Positions 8,426 to 16,974 of a DNA stretch of 64,000 nucleotides are shown here, piece by piece. Numbering within the stretch: the stretch's first letter is position 1; every line of letters begins with the position of its first letter. Under the pieces are notes generated by a model. The model was not told the origin of the DNA. It saw only the letters and a program-made list of their open reading frames with translations, and searched no databases. Made by a program: the position numbers and the translations under genes. The stretch is taken from positions 1,116,001-1,180,000 of the forward strand of contig NZ_CP040005.1 of NCBI RefSeq assembly GCF_005696555.1, given 5' to 3'. This stretch comes from Actinomyces sp. oral taxon 171 str. F0337 (GTDB lineage Bacteria > Actinomycetota > Actinomycetes > Actinomycetales > Actinomycetaceae).

Positions 8426-8449
8426 ATGTGGATCCTTCGTATGCGCTGA
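8426..8449 (+). CDS. Leader peptide MWILRMR of hflX
   Basis: A seven-codon frame, ATG to TGA, starting where the leaderless transcript should begin. The peptide ends in Arg-Met-Arg. The Arg/Lys-X-Arg/Lys pattern is the best known nascent-peptide signal for macrolide-dependent ribosome stalling, as in ErmD-type leaders. Bases 8433-8444 of this frame are complementary to the hflX ribosome-binding region (8506-8520). A ribosome stalled with Met6 in the P site would cover these bases. That it is translated and drug-responsive is inference from layout, peptide sequence and complementarity. Confidence 0.6.
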   Translation: MWILRMR

Positions 8450-8526
8450 ACCGGCTGTAGAAGCCGCCCCCAGACGAGTTATCGCGCCCCATCGAAGGGG
8501 CGCAGGCATACGACGAAGGACTTTTT
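8433..8526 (+). promoter_or_regulatory. Candidate translational attenuator sequestering the hflX ribosome-binding site
   Basis: Bases 8433-8440 (TCCTTCGT) pair with 8513-8520 (ACGAAGGA), and 8441-8444 (ATGC) pair with 8506-8509 (GCAT); three bases, 8510-8512, bulge. This 12-bp stem covers the hflX Shine-Dalgarno AAGGA (8516-8520), which is 6 nt before the GTG. Inside it lie two hairpins: CGGCT/AGCCG (8452-8456 and 8462-8466) and GCGCCCC/GGGGCGC (8484-8490 and 8497-8503). With the leader idle, the site is closed; a stalled ribosome on the leader would open it. A T-run at 8522-8526 leaves some room for transcriptional attenuation as well. Confidence 0.6.
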
Positions 8527-10125
8527 GTGACCCAGCACCACTCCAGTACTCCCTCCATCCCCGACGACGTCTGCGACGCTCAAGAAGGTCGCGATGTGCG
8601 CGATGTCGTCGCCCGGGTCCTCTCCCGGACCGGAACCGCCCTGGCCTCCACCTCCGCCCAGCACGAGCATGCTGATGACTTCGAGGACGGTGACGACGAC
8701 GGCGCCCTCGAGCGGGAGGCCCGCGCCGCCCGCCGCCGTGTGGCCGGCCTGTCCACCGAGCTCGAGGACGTCAGCGAGGTCGAGTACCGCCAGGTCCGCC
8801 TGGAGAAGGTCGTCCTGGTCGGCCTGGAGCTGCCCCGGCCCCACGGCTCGGCCACCGGTGCACCGGGCGGCAGCGGCCTTCAGGTGCGCGACACCCAGGA
8901 CGCCGACACCTCCCTGCGTGAGCTGGCCGCCCTGGCCCAGACCGCAGGCAGCCAGGTCCTCGACGCCCTCATCCAGAGGCGCGACCACCCCGATCCCGCC
9001 ACCTACCTGGGCAGCGGCAAGGCGCGCGAGCTGGCTGAGGTGGTGGCCGCGGCCGGCGCCGACACGGTGATCGTCGACGGCGAGCTCGCCCCCTCCCAGC
9101 GCCGTGCCCTGGAGGACGTCGTCGGCGTCAAGGTCGTCGACCGCACCGCCCTCATCCTGGACATCTTCGCCCAGCATGCCAAGTCCCGTGAGGGTAAAGC
9201 CCAGGTCGAGCTCGCCCAGCTCGAGTACCTCCTGCCGCGCCTGCGCGGATGGGGGGAGTCCATGTCCCGACAGGCCGGAGGCCGTGTGGCCGCCGGTCAG
9301 GGCATCGGCTCACGCGGTCCCGGAGAGACCAAGATCGAGCTCGACCGGCGCCGCATCCGCCAGCGCATGGCCCGCCTGCGCCGCGAGATCCAGGCCATGG
9401 CGCCCTCGCGTGAGACCAAGCGGGGCTCGCGCCGACGGGGGGCCATCCCCTCGGTGGCGATCGCCGGGTACACCAACGCCGGCAAGTCCTCCCTCATGAA
9501 CCGCCTCACCGAGGCCGGCATCATGGTTGAGGACGCCCTGTTCGCCACGCTCGACCCCACCGTCCGGCGGGCCGAGACCTCCGAAGGGCGCACCTACACC
9601 CTCACCGACACCGTCGGTTTCGTGCGCAACCTGCCCCACGAGCTCATCGAGGCCTTCCGCTCCACCCTGGAGGAGGTCGCCGGGGCCGACCTCGTGCTGC
9701 ACGTCGTCGACGCCGCCCACCCCGATCCCCTCAGCCAGGTGGCCGCTGTGCGCACCGTCCTGTCTGAGATCCCCGGAGCCCTGGACGTGCCCGAGCTCAT
9801 CGTCCTCAACAAGACCGACCTCGCCGACGCCGTCACCCTGGCCGCGCTGCGTACCGGCCTGCCCGGGGCGGTCGCGGTCTCGGCCCGCACCGGCGAGGGG
9901 ATCGAGGAGCTGCGCGCTCGCATCGAGCAGATGCTGCCCCACCCGCAGGTGAGTATCGACGTCGTGGTGCCCTACTCCCGCGGAGACCTCGTCTCCCGGG
10001 TCCACGCCGAGGGCGAGATCGACACGGTCGACTACGTCGAGACGGGGACTCACGTCGTCGCACGCGTCGGCGCCGCCCTGGCGGCGGAGATCGAGGGCGC
10101 CGCCGCAGGCGTCACCGTCGGCTGA
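8527..10125 (+). CDS. hflX: GTPase HflX
   Basis: HflX is a ribosome-associated GTPase that splits stalled 70S ribosomes; in several bacteria it protects against macrolides and lincosamides or acts in heat stress. The 532-residue protein has the N-terminal HflX domain with the glycine-rich linker AGGRVAAGQGIGSRGPGE (about residues 254-271), then the G domain with G1 GYTNAGKSS, G3 DTVGF and G4 NKTD. An acidic, low-complexity N-terminal extension of about 80 residues precedes the domain. Start is GTG 8527 with AAGGA 6 nt upstream. The leader peptide and stem upstream indicate translational control. Confidence 0.95.
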   Translation: MTQHHSSTPSIPDDVCDAQEGRDVRDVVARVLSRTGTALASTSAQHEHADDFEDGDDDGALEREARAARRRVAGLSTELEDVSEVEYRQVRLEKVVLVGLELPRPHGSATGAPGGSGLQVRDTQDADTSLRELAALAQTAGSQVLDALIQRRDHPDPATYLGSGKARELAEVVAAAGADTVIVDGELAPSQRRALEDVVGVKVVDRTALILDIFAQHAKSREGKAQVELAQLEYLLPRLRGWGESMSRQAGGRVAAGQGIGSRGPGETKIELDRRRIRQRMARLRREIQAMAPSRETKRGSRRRGAIPSVAIAGYTNAGKSSLMNRLTEAGIMVEDALFATLDPTVRRAETSEGRTYTLTDTVGFVRNLPHELIEAFRSTLEEVAGADLVLHVVDAAHPDPLSQVAAVRTVLSEIPGALDVPELIVLNKTDLADAVTLAALRTGLPGAVAVSARTGEGIEELRARIEQMLPHPQVSIDVVVPYSRGDLVSRVHAEGEIDTVDYVETGTHVVARVGAALAAEIEGAAAGVTVG

Positions 10126-10133
10126 GCGCCGCC

Positions 10134-12194
10134 GTGGCCTCGAGCGAGCCGTGCCGGACGGATCGGCCTGACACCGACAGCGCCGACGACCGCAGGGTCC
10201 TGGACGTCCTGGACGCCGCGGTGCGCTCCATGGGCGGCAGCCCCCGCCGGGGGCAGACCACCATGGTCCAGGAGGTGGCCCAGTCCCTGGCCGACGGCAC
10301 CCACCTCCTGGTGCAGGCCGGTACCGGGACGGGAAAATCGCTGGGCTACCTGGTGCCCGCCATGGTCCACGCCGTGCAGGCCGGTCACCGGGTCGTGGTC
10401 TCCACCGCCACCCTGGCCCTTCAGCGGCAGGTTCTCACCAAGGACGCGCCTCTGGCGGCCGACGCCGTCGAGCACGTCACCGGCACCCGCCCCGAGGTGG
10501 CGCTGCTCAAGGGCTGGCAGAACTACCTGTGCCGGCACCGCCTGGACGGCGGCTACCCGCAGGACGAGGACGACTCGGCGCTCTTCGGCGTCAGTGAGGC
10601 CATCGCTCAACCGGCCGCCGGGCACGGGAATGACGCGAGTCTGGGGGAGCAGGTGGTCCGCCTGCGCGAGTGGGCGGCCAGGACGGGCACCGGTGACCGC
10701 GACGACCTCGTCCCCGGTGTCTCCCAGCGCGCCTGGGCCCAGGTCTCCGTCTCCCGGGCCGAGTGCCTGGGGCAGTCCTGCCCCCTGAAGTCCGAGTGCT
10801 TCCCCGAGCTGGCGCGCGCCGCCGCCTCCCGGGCCGATCTCGTGGTGACCAACCACGCCATGCTCGGCGTGGTCGTGGCCGGCAATCCCGGGGTCCTGCC
10901 CGACCACCAGGTCCTTATCGTCGACGAGGCCCACGAGCTGGCCGACCGCATCCGCTCCCAGGGCACCATCGCCCTGTCGGCGGCCGCCGTGGCGCGCACG
11001 GCCGCCACCGCCCGCAAGCACGCCTCCGTGCTGGTCAGCGAGCTGGAGTCCGCAGGCCAGACCCTCCAGCTCGCGCTGGCCGAGCTGCCCGACGGCCGCC
11101 TGGAGGCGCCCCTGCCCACCGCCCTGCACGACGCGCTCGTGCTCCTGGCCGGCGCCGCCCGCCAGGTCGCCTCCGACGTGCGCGACCAGGCCCGCGCCCT
11201 GGGGCGCGACCGCTCCAGCGAGGCCGCCGGAGGCCTGGCGGTCGCCCGCACCGCCATCGGTGACCTGGTCGACGCCCTGGACCGCATGACCTCGGACTCG
11301 GTGGCCCAGGGGCGCGACGTGGCCTGGATCGAGCGTCCCCGCATGGGCGCCGAGCCCCCACGACTCCTCCTGGCCCCTATCGAGGTCGCCGGGTCAGTGG
11401 CCGGCCACCTGCTCAACGGCCGCGTCGGTGTCATGACGTCGGCAACCCTCGCCCTGGGGGACAGCTTCGAGCCCATGGCCCGCTCCCTGGGACTGACCCT
11501 GGCGGAGCAGCCGTGGAGAGGCCTCGATGTCGGATCCCCTTTCGACTACCCCCGCCAGGGCATCCTCTACGTGGCCGCCCACCTGCCCCGCCCCGGCGCC
11601 GGCATCTCCGAGGCAGCCCTGGATGAGATGCTCGCCCTGGTCGAGGCCTCCGGAGGCGGCATGCTGGGCCTGTTCTCCTCCAAGCGCGCGGCCCAGGAGG
11701 CTGCCGAGGTACTGCGCGGAGCCACCGACCTGCCCGTCTACGCCCAGGGGGACGACCAGCTGCCCACTCTGGTGCAGGCCTTCGCCGACGACGAGGCCGC
11801 CTGCCTGGTGGGTACTCTCTCGCTGTGGCAGGGCGTGGACGTGCCCGGGCGCACCTGCCGTCTCGTCGTCATCGACCGCATCCCCTTCCCCCGCCCCGAC
11901 GACCCGGTCGTCCAGGCCCGCACCGACGCCGTCGTGGCCGCAGGAGGCAATGGCTTCATGAGCGTGTCGGCCACTCACGCGGCCCTGCTCCTGGCCCAGG
12001 GGGCGGGGCGCCTCATTCGTCGCGGCCAGGACCGCGGCGTCGTCGCCGTCCTGGACTCCCGTCTGCGCACGGCGCGTTATGGCGGCTTTCTCACCCGCTC
12101 CATGCCCGCCCTGTGGCCGACGACGAAGCCCGACGTGGTCCGTGCCGCCCTAGAGCGCCTGGCCGTGCGGCCCGATGCCCCGGGGGAGGAGTGA
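10134..12194 (+). CDS. dinG: ATP-dependent helicase, DinG/XPD family
   Basis: A 686-residue superfamily 2 helicase with an iron-sulfur domain, expected to unwind DNA 5' to 3' during repair and at R-loops. Walker A is GTGTGKS (about residue 63 on), the DEAH box is DEAHEL, and four cysteines (one in NYLCRHR, three in CLGQSCPLKSEC) lie between helicase motifs Ia and II, as expected for the 4Fe-4S cluster. Motif VI reads QGAGRLIRR. GTG 10134 is 8 bp after the hflX stop, so co-transcription is likely. The hflX-dinG pair is common in actinobacteria. Confidence 0.92.
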   Translation: MASSEPCRTDRPDTDSADDRRVLDVLDAAVRSMGGSPRRGQTTMVQEVAQSLADGTHLLVQAGTGTGKSLGYLVPAMVHAVQAGHRVVVSTATLALQRQVLTKDAPLAADAVEHVTGTRPEVALLKGWQNYLCRHRLDGGYPQDEDDSALFGVSEAIAQPAAGHGNDASLGEQVVRLREWAARTGTGDRDDLVPGVSQRAWAQVSVSRAECLGQSCPLKSECFPELARAAASRADLVVTNHAMLGVVVAGNPGVLPDHQVLIVDEAHELADRIRSQGTIALSAAAVARTAATARKHASVLVSELESAGQTLQLALAELPDGRLEAPLPTALHDALVLLAGAARQVASDVRDQARALGRDRSSEAAGGLAVARTAIGDLVDALDRMTSDSVAQGRDVAWIERPRMGAEPPRLLLAPIEVAGSVAGHLLNGRVGVMTSATLALGDSFEPMARSLGLTLAEQPWRGLDVGSPFDYPRQGILYVAAHLPRPGAGISEAALDEMLALVEASGGGMLGLFSSKRAAQEAAEVLRGATDLPVYAQGDDQLPTLVQAFADDEAACLVGTLSLWQGVDVPGRTCRLVVIDRIPFPRPDDPVVQARTDAVVAAGGNGFMSVSATHAALLLAQGAGRLIRRGQDRGVVAVLDSRLRTARYGGFLTRSMPALWPTTKPDVVRAALERLAVRPDAPGEE

Positions 12195-12242
12195 ACCTGC
12201 CGGCTGGGCCTTTCGGTATGTGCCCCTCGGGAGTATCTGCAC

Positions 12243-12248
12243 GTAGGC
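12243..12248 (+). promoter_or_regulatory. Possible -10 element TAGGCT of ldh
   Basis: TAGGCT lies about 65 bp before the ldh start, in the gap after dinG. ldh itself has a strong ribosome site, so this would give a conventional leader of about 60 nt. Confidence 0.4.
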
Positions 12249-12312
12249 TTGGCGTGAGCGGGTGCTCGCGCCCCTGCGGTCCTGCCCAGCAGATCCCATT
12301 GAGGAGAAGAAC

Positions 12313-13314
12313 GTGTCAGACCACATCACCACTACCGCTGAAGGCTCCTACCCCACCAACCGTTCCGGCCGTCCCTCCAAAGTCGCTGTCATCGGTGCCG
12401 GGGCCGTTGGTTCCACCCTCGCCTACGCCTGCGTGACCAAGGGCGTTGCCCGAGAGGTCGTGCTGCAGGACATCGTCAAGGAGAAGGTCGAGGCCGAGGC
12501 CCTCGACATCGCCCAGGGAATCCAGTTCACCTCCGCCGGCTCCGTCTCGGGATCCGACGACCCTGAGATCTGCCGTGATGCGGATGTCATCGCCATCACC
12601 GCGGGCGCCAAGCAGAAGCCCGGCCAGTCCCGCCTCGAGCTCGCCGGCGCCACCGTCGGCATCATGGAGAAGATCCTTCCCAGGCTCGTCGAGGTCGCTC
12701 CCAACGCCATCTTCGTCCTGGTGGCCAACCCGGTGGACGTGGTGACCTACTGCGCCAAGAAGATCACCGGCCTGCCCGAGAACCAGGTCTTCGGCTCCGG
12801 CACGGTGCTGGACACGGCCCGGATGCGTTACCTCATCTCCCTGGAGACAGGTACCGCCGTCCAGAACATCCACGGCTACATCGCCGGTGAGCACGGCGAC
12901 TCCGAGGTGCCCCTGTGGTCCTCCACCGAGATCGGTGGCGTGCCGATCACGCAGTGGGGCACCACCCTCGACGGCGGCGTGTTCGACGAGTCCAAGCGCG
13001 AGCGCATCGCCCACGACGTGGTCCGCTCCGCATACCGCATCATCGAGGGCAAGGGTGCCACCAACTACGCCGTCGGCCTGGCCGTTCAGCGTATCATCGG
13101 CGCCGTCCTCAACGACGAGCAGCGGGTGCTCACCATTTCCCCGCTGCTGAACAGCTGGCACGGCATCTCCGACGTGTGCATGGCCGTTCCCACGATCGTG
13201 GGACGTGAGGGCGCCGGGCGTCGCCTCGAGCTGCCCCTGACCTCGGACGAGAAGGAGCGCCTGACCGCCTCCGCCGACCACCTGCGTGAGGTCGCACGCG
13301 GCCTGGGTTACTGA
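12313..13314 (+). CDS. ldh: L-lactate dehydrogenase
   Basis: Reduces pyruvate to L-lactate with NADH, the fermentative outlet expected in Actinomyces. The 333-residue protein has the Rossmann motif VIGAGAVGS, the mobile loop AGAKQKPGQSR whose Gln favours lactate over malate, the NPVDV segment and the catalytic motif GEHGDSEVPLWS with the active-site His. The GTG at 12313 is chosen because GAGGAG at 12301-12306 precedes it by 6 nt; upstream in-frame codons lack a ribosome site. A strong bidirectional terminator follows. Confidence 0.95.
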   Translation: MSDHITTTAEGSYPTNRSGRPSKVAVIGAGAVGSTLAYACVTKGVAREVVLQDIVKEKVEAEALDIAQGIQFTSAGSVSGSDDPEICRDADVIAITAGAKQKPGQSRLELAGATVGIMEKILPRLVEVAPNAIFVLVANPVDVVTYCAKKITGLPENQVFGSGTVLDTARMRYLISLETGTAVQNIHGYIAGEHGDSEVPLWSSTEIGGVPITQWGTTLDGGVFDESKRERIAHDVVRSAYRIIEGKGATNYAVGLAVQRIIGAVLNDEQRVLTISPLLNSWHGISDVCMAVPTIVGREGAGRRLELPLTSDEKERLTASADHLREVARGLGY

Positions 13315-13332
13315 GCCGCTGGTCTGAACCGT

Positions 13333-13367
13333 CGAAGGACCGCCCCGCTGACCGGGGCGGTCCTTCG
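13333..13367. terminator. Bidirectional terminator between ldh and lexA
   Basis: Perfect 15-bp stem (13333-13347 with 13353-13367) and 5-nt loop, 18 bp after the ldh stop and 19 bp from the lexA stop. Being symmetrical, it can serve both convergent genes. No long T-run is present, as is common in high-GC genomes. Confidence 0.75.
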
Positions 13368-13386
13368 CTCATGAAGACGCTCGCAA

Positions 13387-14178
13387 CTACAGGGAACGCA
13401 GCACCGTGACCACCTTGCCCATGATCGTGGCATGGTCTCCGTCGATCGGGGGGTAGCTGGAGTTGCGGGGGAGCAGCCACTGGTGGCCGTCCCGACGCGA
13501 GAGCACCTTGACCGTTGCCGAGGCTCCGTCGACATCCTCGATCATGGCCGCCACGACCTCACCGTTGGCCGCGTCGGGCTGGGAGCGCACCACCACCCAG
13601 TCGCCGTCGCAGATGGCGGCCTCGATCATCGAGTCCCCGTGCACCTCCAGCATGAAGAGCTCACCCTCGCCGGTCAGACGGCGGGGCAGTGCCATGACAT
13701 CGGTGATGTCCTGCTCCGCCAGGATCGGCGTTCCGGCGGCGATCCGCCCCACCAGCGGGACGGCGACCGCGTCCCCGTCCTCGACGCCGGGAATGCTGGG
13801 GGAGTCGACTGAGGAGACGTGAGCAGTGCCGCCGGAGGAACCCGTGCGACCTCTGGGACTGCTGTCGGTGGCGACAACCTCCATCGCCCGAGGGCGATGG
13901 GGGTCTCGGCGGACCAGTCCCAGGCGCTCGAGCTTGTCCAGTTGGTGCTTGACGGAGGAGGGGCTGGTCAAGCCCACCTGCTCACCGATCTCACGCAGTG
14001 AGGGCGGGTACCCGTGAGTGGCAATGGACCCGCGGACGGCCTCGTAGACCGCGCGAGCGCGCTTGTCAAGGCCACTGACGGCCTCCGTGACCGCTGCTGC
14101 CCCGCTCGCCTCAGAACCGCCGGTTCCGGCGTGCGGCGTTGGGGTCGGTGAGGCGCCCTGCTCTGCTGTGGTGCTCAT
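13387..14178 (-). CDS. lexA: SOS repressor LexA
   Basis: Represses DNA-damage genes and cleaves itself when RecA filaments form. The 263-residue protein has a winged-helix N domain ([21 protein letters not shown], written here in part), the Ala-Gly cleavage bond in [10 protein letters not shown], the catalytic Ser in HGDSMIEA and the Lys in ATVKVLSR. The ATG at 14178 has GGGAGA about 9 nt upstream. A longer version from ATG 14268 is in frame, but the likely -10 (TAGGCT, 14273-14278) would start transcription about there. A LexA box upstream (14298-14313) implies autorepression. Confidence 0.95.
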   Translation of the reverse strand: MSTTAEQGASPTPTPHAGTGGSEASGAAAVTEAVSGLDKRARAVYEAVRGSIATHGYPPSLREIGEQVGLTSPSSVKHQLDKLERLGLVRRDPHRPRAMEVVATDSSPRGRTGSSGGTAHVSSVDSPSIPGVEDGDAVAVPLVGRIAAGTPILAEQDITDVMALPRRLTGEGELFMLEVHGDSMIEAAICDGDWVVVRSQPDAANGEVVAAMIEDVDGASATVKVLSRRDGHQWLLPRNSSYPPIDGDHATIMGKVVTVLRSL

Positions 14179-14272
14179 GTCCTGGCTTCTCCCTGCCGGA
14201 CGGCCCTCAGGCCCGGGGGCGTCAAGGGCGCGGAATAGATGTCGGTGGTCCGTGATCGTCTTGGACATGACA

Positions 14273-14278
14273 AGCCTA
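14273..14278 (-). promoter_or_regulatory. -10 element TAGGCT of lexA
   Basis: Lies on the minus strand just inside the LexA box at 14298-14313, which would cover the -35 region. It predicts a 5' leader of roughly 85-90 nt before ATG 14178. Confidence 0.45.
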
Positions 14279-14297
14279 GCGGCGAGACGACCACGAT

Positions 14298-14313
14298 TCA
14301 AACACATGTTCGA
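14298..14313. promoter_or_regulatory. LexA box 1
   Basis: TCAAACACATGTTCGA matches the actinobacterial/Gram-positive SOS box (CGAACRNNYGTTYG core) with one mismatch. It covers the -35 region of lexA. Confidence 0.8.
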
Positions 14314-14344
14314 AGAAGTGCTGGACGTGTCGCCCTTCAGGCGC

Positions 14345-14350
14345 TAGTGT
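14345..14350 (+). promoter_or_regulatory. -10 element TAGTGT of the LysM division-inhibitor gene
   Basis: TAGTGT with TGGACG 17 bp upstream (14322-14327). The predicted transcription start falls inside LexA box 2. Confidence 0.5.
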
Positions 14351-14351
14351 G

Positions 14352-14367
14352 TCGAACAAACGTTCGT
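14352..14367. promoter_or_regulatory. LexA box 2
   Basis: TCGAACAAACGTTCGT, near-perfect SOS box, over the transcription start of the LysM gene. Confidence 0.85.
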
Positions 14368-14382
14368 CGAACATGTGTTCAG
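14367..14382. promoter_or_regulatory. LexA box 3
   Basis: TCGAACATGTGTTCAG, sharing one base with box 2 and touching the AGGAGG ribosome site at 14381. Two abutting boxes suggest tight repression. Confidence 0.8.
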
Positions 14383-14391
14383 GAGGTTGCT

Positions 14392-15132
14392 GTGAGCGCC
14401 ATCGCCATTCCACTCCCGTCCCGCCAGGTATCTCGGGCTCGGACTGATGAGCCTGCCGCTGGGCCGGCCAGTGGCCGGGGTGCCGGGCAGTCCTCCCGTC
14501 GGCCTCGGCTGAGGCTGGTCACCGACGACTTCGTCCCCGAGGTCCCCGAGGTCTCTGTGCGACGCCGCGCCGACGGTGCTCGGCGCCCCGTGTCCGCACC
14601 CGCCTGCGTCCCGGCGGTACCGGCGATGCGTCGCCCTGCCGCGCCCGCGGCTCTGCGTGACCGTCATTCGGAGCTGGAGAGGCTGGCCCCTCAGCACCCG
14701 GCAGTGCGGGCCGCCGGGCTGCGACGTGGCGCCCAGCAGGAGGAGGGGCGGCATGACAACACTGCTCAGGGCGCGAGGAGGGGTGGTTCCGTCTCGTCCC
14801 GGCCGCGGGAGGAGTCGGTGCTTTCCCAGGTGGGACTGCGACTTCTTCGCGGCGGCTTGGCAGTCGTCGTCGCGGCCTTCGTGCTGGCCTGCTGCGGACT
14901 GACAGTCGGGGCTCTGGCGGGCATGGTCTCGCCGGCCCCCGCCACGGCCGTTGCTCAGGTGTCGGCCGACACGACCACCACAGTCGTTCGTCCCGGTCAG
15001 TCATTGTGGGACATTGCCGAGGCAAGTGGGGCCTCGGACGTCCCGGGGGCGGTCGCCCGGATCGTCGAGCTCAACGACCTCCAGGGAACCACCGTCCGTG
15101 CCGGGCAGACGCTTGAGGTTCCTGCGGCGTGA
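14392..15132 (+). CDS. SOS-induced membrane LysM protein (ChiZ/DivS/YneA-type division suppressor)
   Basis: A 246-residue protein: a basic, Pro/Arg-rich cytoplasmic N terminus of about 145 residues, one membrane segment (about residues 150-175, LAVVVAAFVLACCGLTVGAL) and a C-terminal LysM domain (VVRPGQSLWDIAE onward) outside the membrane, where it can bind peptidoglycan. This architecture and its place back to back with lexA match ChiZ (Rv2719c), DivS and YneA, which delay division during DNA damage. Sequence similarity between these proteins is low, so function is inferred from architecture, location and LexA boxes. GTG 14392 follows AGGAGG by 5 nt. Confidence 0.8.
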   Translation: MSAIAIPLPSRQVSRARTDEPAAGPASGRGAGQSSRRPRLRLVTDDFVPEVPEVSVRRRADGARRPVSAPACVPAVPAMRRPAAPAALRDRHSELERLAPQHPAVRAAGLRRGAQQEEGRHDNTAQGARRGGSVSSRPREESVLSQVGLRLLRGGLAVVVAAFVLACCGLTVGALAGMVSPAPATAVAQVSADTTTTVVRPGQSLWDIAEASGASDVPGAVARIVELNDLQGTTVRAGQTLEVPAA

Positions 15133-15240
15133 GAACTGGTGCGTGGGTCGCACCCTTGAGGCGGGCTTGCGGGGCGGCCCGCCGGGCGTTTACCCTCCGA
15201 TGGACTGACACGTAGTCCAGTGAGATTGGAGGTCGCAGGC

Positions 15241-15696
15241 GTGCACTGCCCCTTCTGCCGCCATGATGGCTCGCGCGTTGTCGACTCCCGGACCGCGGAG
15301 GACGGCACCTCGATCCGTCGTCGTCGTGAGTGTCAGCAGTGCGGGCGTCGCTTCACCACTCTGGAGACCGCCAGCCTGTCGGTCCGAAAGCGCTCCGGCG
15401 TCGTCGAGCCCTTCAGCCGGGACAAAGTCGTGGTCGGGGTCAGGCGCGCCTGTCAGGGGCGTCCCGTTTCCGACGACCAGCTCGCGCTTCTGGCGCACCA
15501 GGTTGAGGAGGCCATTCGCGCAGGAGGTCAGGCACTCGTCGATTCCCACGACGTCGGGTTGGCGATCCTGGGCCCCTTGCGTGAGCTGGATCAGATCGCC
15601 TACCTGCGCTTCGCCTCGGTCTACTCCTCCTTCGACTCCCTGGAGGACTTCGAGAAAGCCATTGCCGGGCTGCGCAACGCCGAGGCGGCCTCCTAA
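15241..15696 (+). CDS. nrdR: Transcriptional repressor NrdR
   Basis: NrdR represses ribonucleotide reductase genes according to ATP/dATP level. The 151-residue protein starts [17 protein letters not shown] and has a four-Cys zinc ribbon (HCPFC and ECQQCGRRF) followed by an ATP-cone domain. The GTG at 15241 puts the protein at family length and follows GGAGG (15228-15232). No nrd genes lie in this window. The position after lexA and the LysM gene is usual in actinobacteria. Confidence 0.96.
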   Translation: MHCPFCRHDGSRVVDSRTAEDGTSIRRRRECQQCGRRFTTLETASLSVRKRSGVVEPFSRDKVVVGVRRACQGRPVSDDQLALLAHQVEEAIRAGGQALVDSHDVGLAILGPLRELDQIAYLRFASVYSSFDSLEDFEKAIAGLRNAEAAS

Positions 15697-15778
15697 CGTC
15701 AGTACCTGACGAGGGCCTGCGAGGTCTGAGGCGCCCGTCCGGGGCTTCCGCCGAAGAAGGACGTGGCAGACTGAGATT

Positions 15779-16921
15779 ATGCGCGTCCTCATTGTCTCCG
15801 ACTGCTACGCGCCGCGACTGGGCGGCATCGAGACTCAGGTGCGGGATCTCGCCCGCAACCTCAAGCTGGCCGGTCACGAGCCCGCCGTCGTCACTGCAAC
15901 GCCGGTTGGTGACGGTCGTGGCCGCAGCGTTGAGAGGACCGATGGCTTCCCCGTCTACCGCACCACAGTGCACCTGCCCAGTGAGCTGCCCGTTCATCCC
16001 CGAGCCGGGCGCGAGCTCGATGACCTCCTGTCCCGCCTGCGCCCCGACGTCGTTCACGCCCATGTCGGCGTCGTCTCGCCCTTCGCCTGGTCCGGCATCG
16101 CCGCCGCCCGGCGGGCGGGGCTCCCGCTGTCCGTCACCTTCCACTGCGTCCTGGGTCCCTGGGCGTCGATAGCCGGGGTGCTGGGACGCGCCAGCCCCGT
16201 GCGGCTGTGGCAGCGCGGCGGCGCCGACCTGACAGCCGTGTCCTCCATGCTCGCCGCTCAGGTCCAGCGCGCCGGCGCCCATGATCCCGTCACCGTTCTG
16301 CCCAACGGCATCGCCGTTGAGGAATGGCACCTGGAACGCCCAGGTCCTCAGGAGCGGCGGCCTCACCGGCCGGTCACGGTCGTGGCCTCCTTGCGGTGGG
16401 TCGAGCGCAAGCGCCCCCTGCAGGTCGTGCGCGCCTTCGCCCAGGCGGTCAGGACTACTCCCGGCACCGATGCGCTCCTCAAGATCTATGGCGACGGCCC
16501 ACTGCGCGAGCGGCTCAGCCGCGAGGTTGCCGAGTCCGGCCTGGCTGATCGCATCACGCTTGTGGGTCGCGTCGAACGCGCTGAGCTCGCCCAGGCCTTC
16601 ACGCGCGCAGACATCTACCTGCAGACCTCGCCCGCCGACTCCTTCGGCATCTCCACCCTTGAGGCCCGCAGCGCGGGACTGGCGGTCGTCGCTCTGCGCT
16701 CCAGCGGAGTGAGCGACTTCATCACCGATGGCGTCGACGGTCTCCTCGCCGACAACGACGCCGGCCTGGCCCACGGGCTTGCCACTCTCCTGGGGGATGA
16801 CGAGCTGCTTGAGCGCATCAAGGCCCACAACTACGAGGTCGTCCCCGTGCCCGAGTGGGGCTCCGTGGTGCAGAAGAACGTCGAGGCCTACCGGCGCGCC
16901 ATCGACCTGGCAGGTGCATGA
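15779..16921 (+). CDS. GT4-family glycosyltransferase
   Basis: A 380-residue GT-B retaining glycosyltransferase. The N-terminal domain has YAPRLGGIETQVRDLARNL and PDVVHAHVG; the C-terminal domain has the nucleotide-sugar site TSPADSFGISTLEARSAGL with the EX7E-like glutamate. Such proteins in actinobacteria often add mannose to phosphatidylinositol or build glycolipids and polysaccharides; neither donor nor acceptor can be read here. The ATG has no ribosome site and a weak -10 (CAGACT) 6 nt before it, suggesting a leaderless start. Confidence 0.85.
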   Translation: MRVLIVSDCYAPRLGGIETQVRDLARNLKLAGHEPAVVTATPVGDGRGRSVERTDGFPVYRTTVHLPSELPVHPRAGRELDDLLSRLRPDVVHAHVGVVSPFAWSGIAAARRAGLPLSVTFHCVLGPWASIAGVLGRASPVRLWQRGGADLTAVSSMLAAQVQRAGAHDPVTVLPNGIAVEEWHLERPGPQERRPHRPVTVVASLRWVERKRPLQVVRAFAQAVRTTPGTDALLKIYGDGPLRERLSREVAESGLADRITLVGRVERAELAQAFTRADIYLQTSPADSFGISTLEARSAGLAVVALRSSGVSDFITDGVDGLLADNDAGLAHGLATLLGDDELLERIKAHNYEVVPVPEWGSVVQKNVEAYRRAIDLAGA

Positions 16922-16956
16922 GCCCGGTCGGGTGCGCGAGCCGGCGTGCCGGTTGT

Positions 16957-16974
16957 CGCCTGAGCCGTCAGGCG
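16957..16974. terminator. Small hairpin between the convergent GT4 and IclR genes
   Basis: CGCCTGA pairs with TCAGGCG around a 4-nt loop, overlapping the stop codon of the IclR-family gene. Short and without a T-run, so only a weak candidate. Confidence 0.35.

Noticed and set aside
12250..12436. Possible small leaderless frame before ldh (GTG near 12253)
   Set aside because: It runs without stop deep into ldh in another frame, and the -10 spacing is 4 nt, not 6-7.
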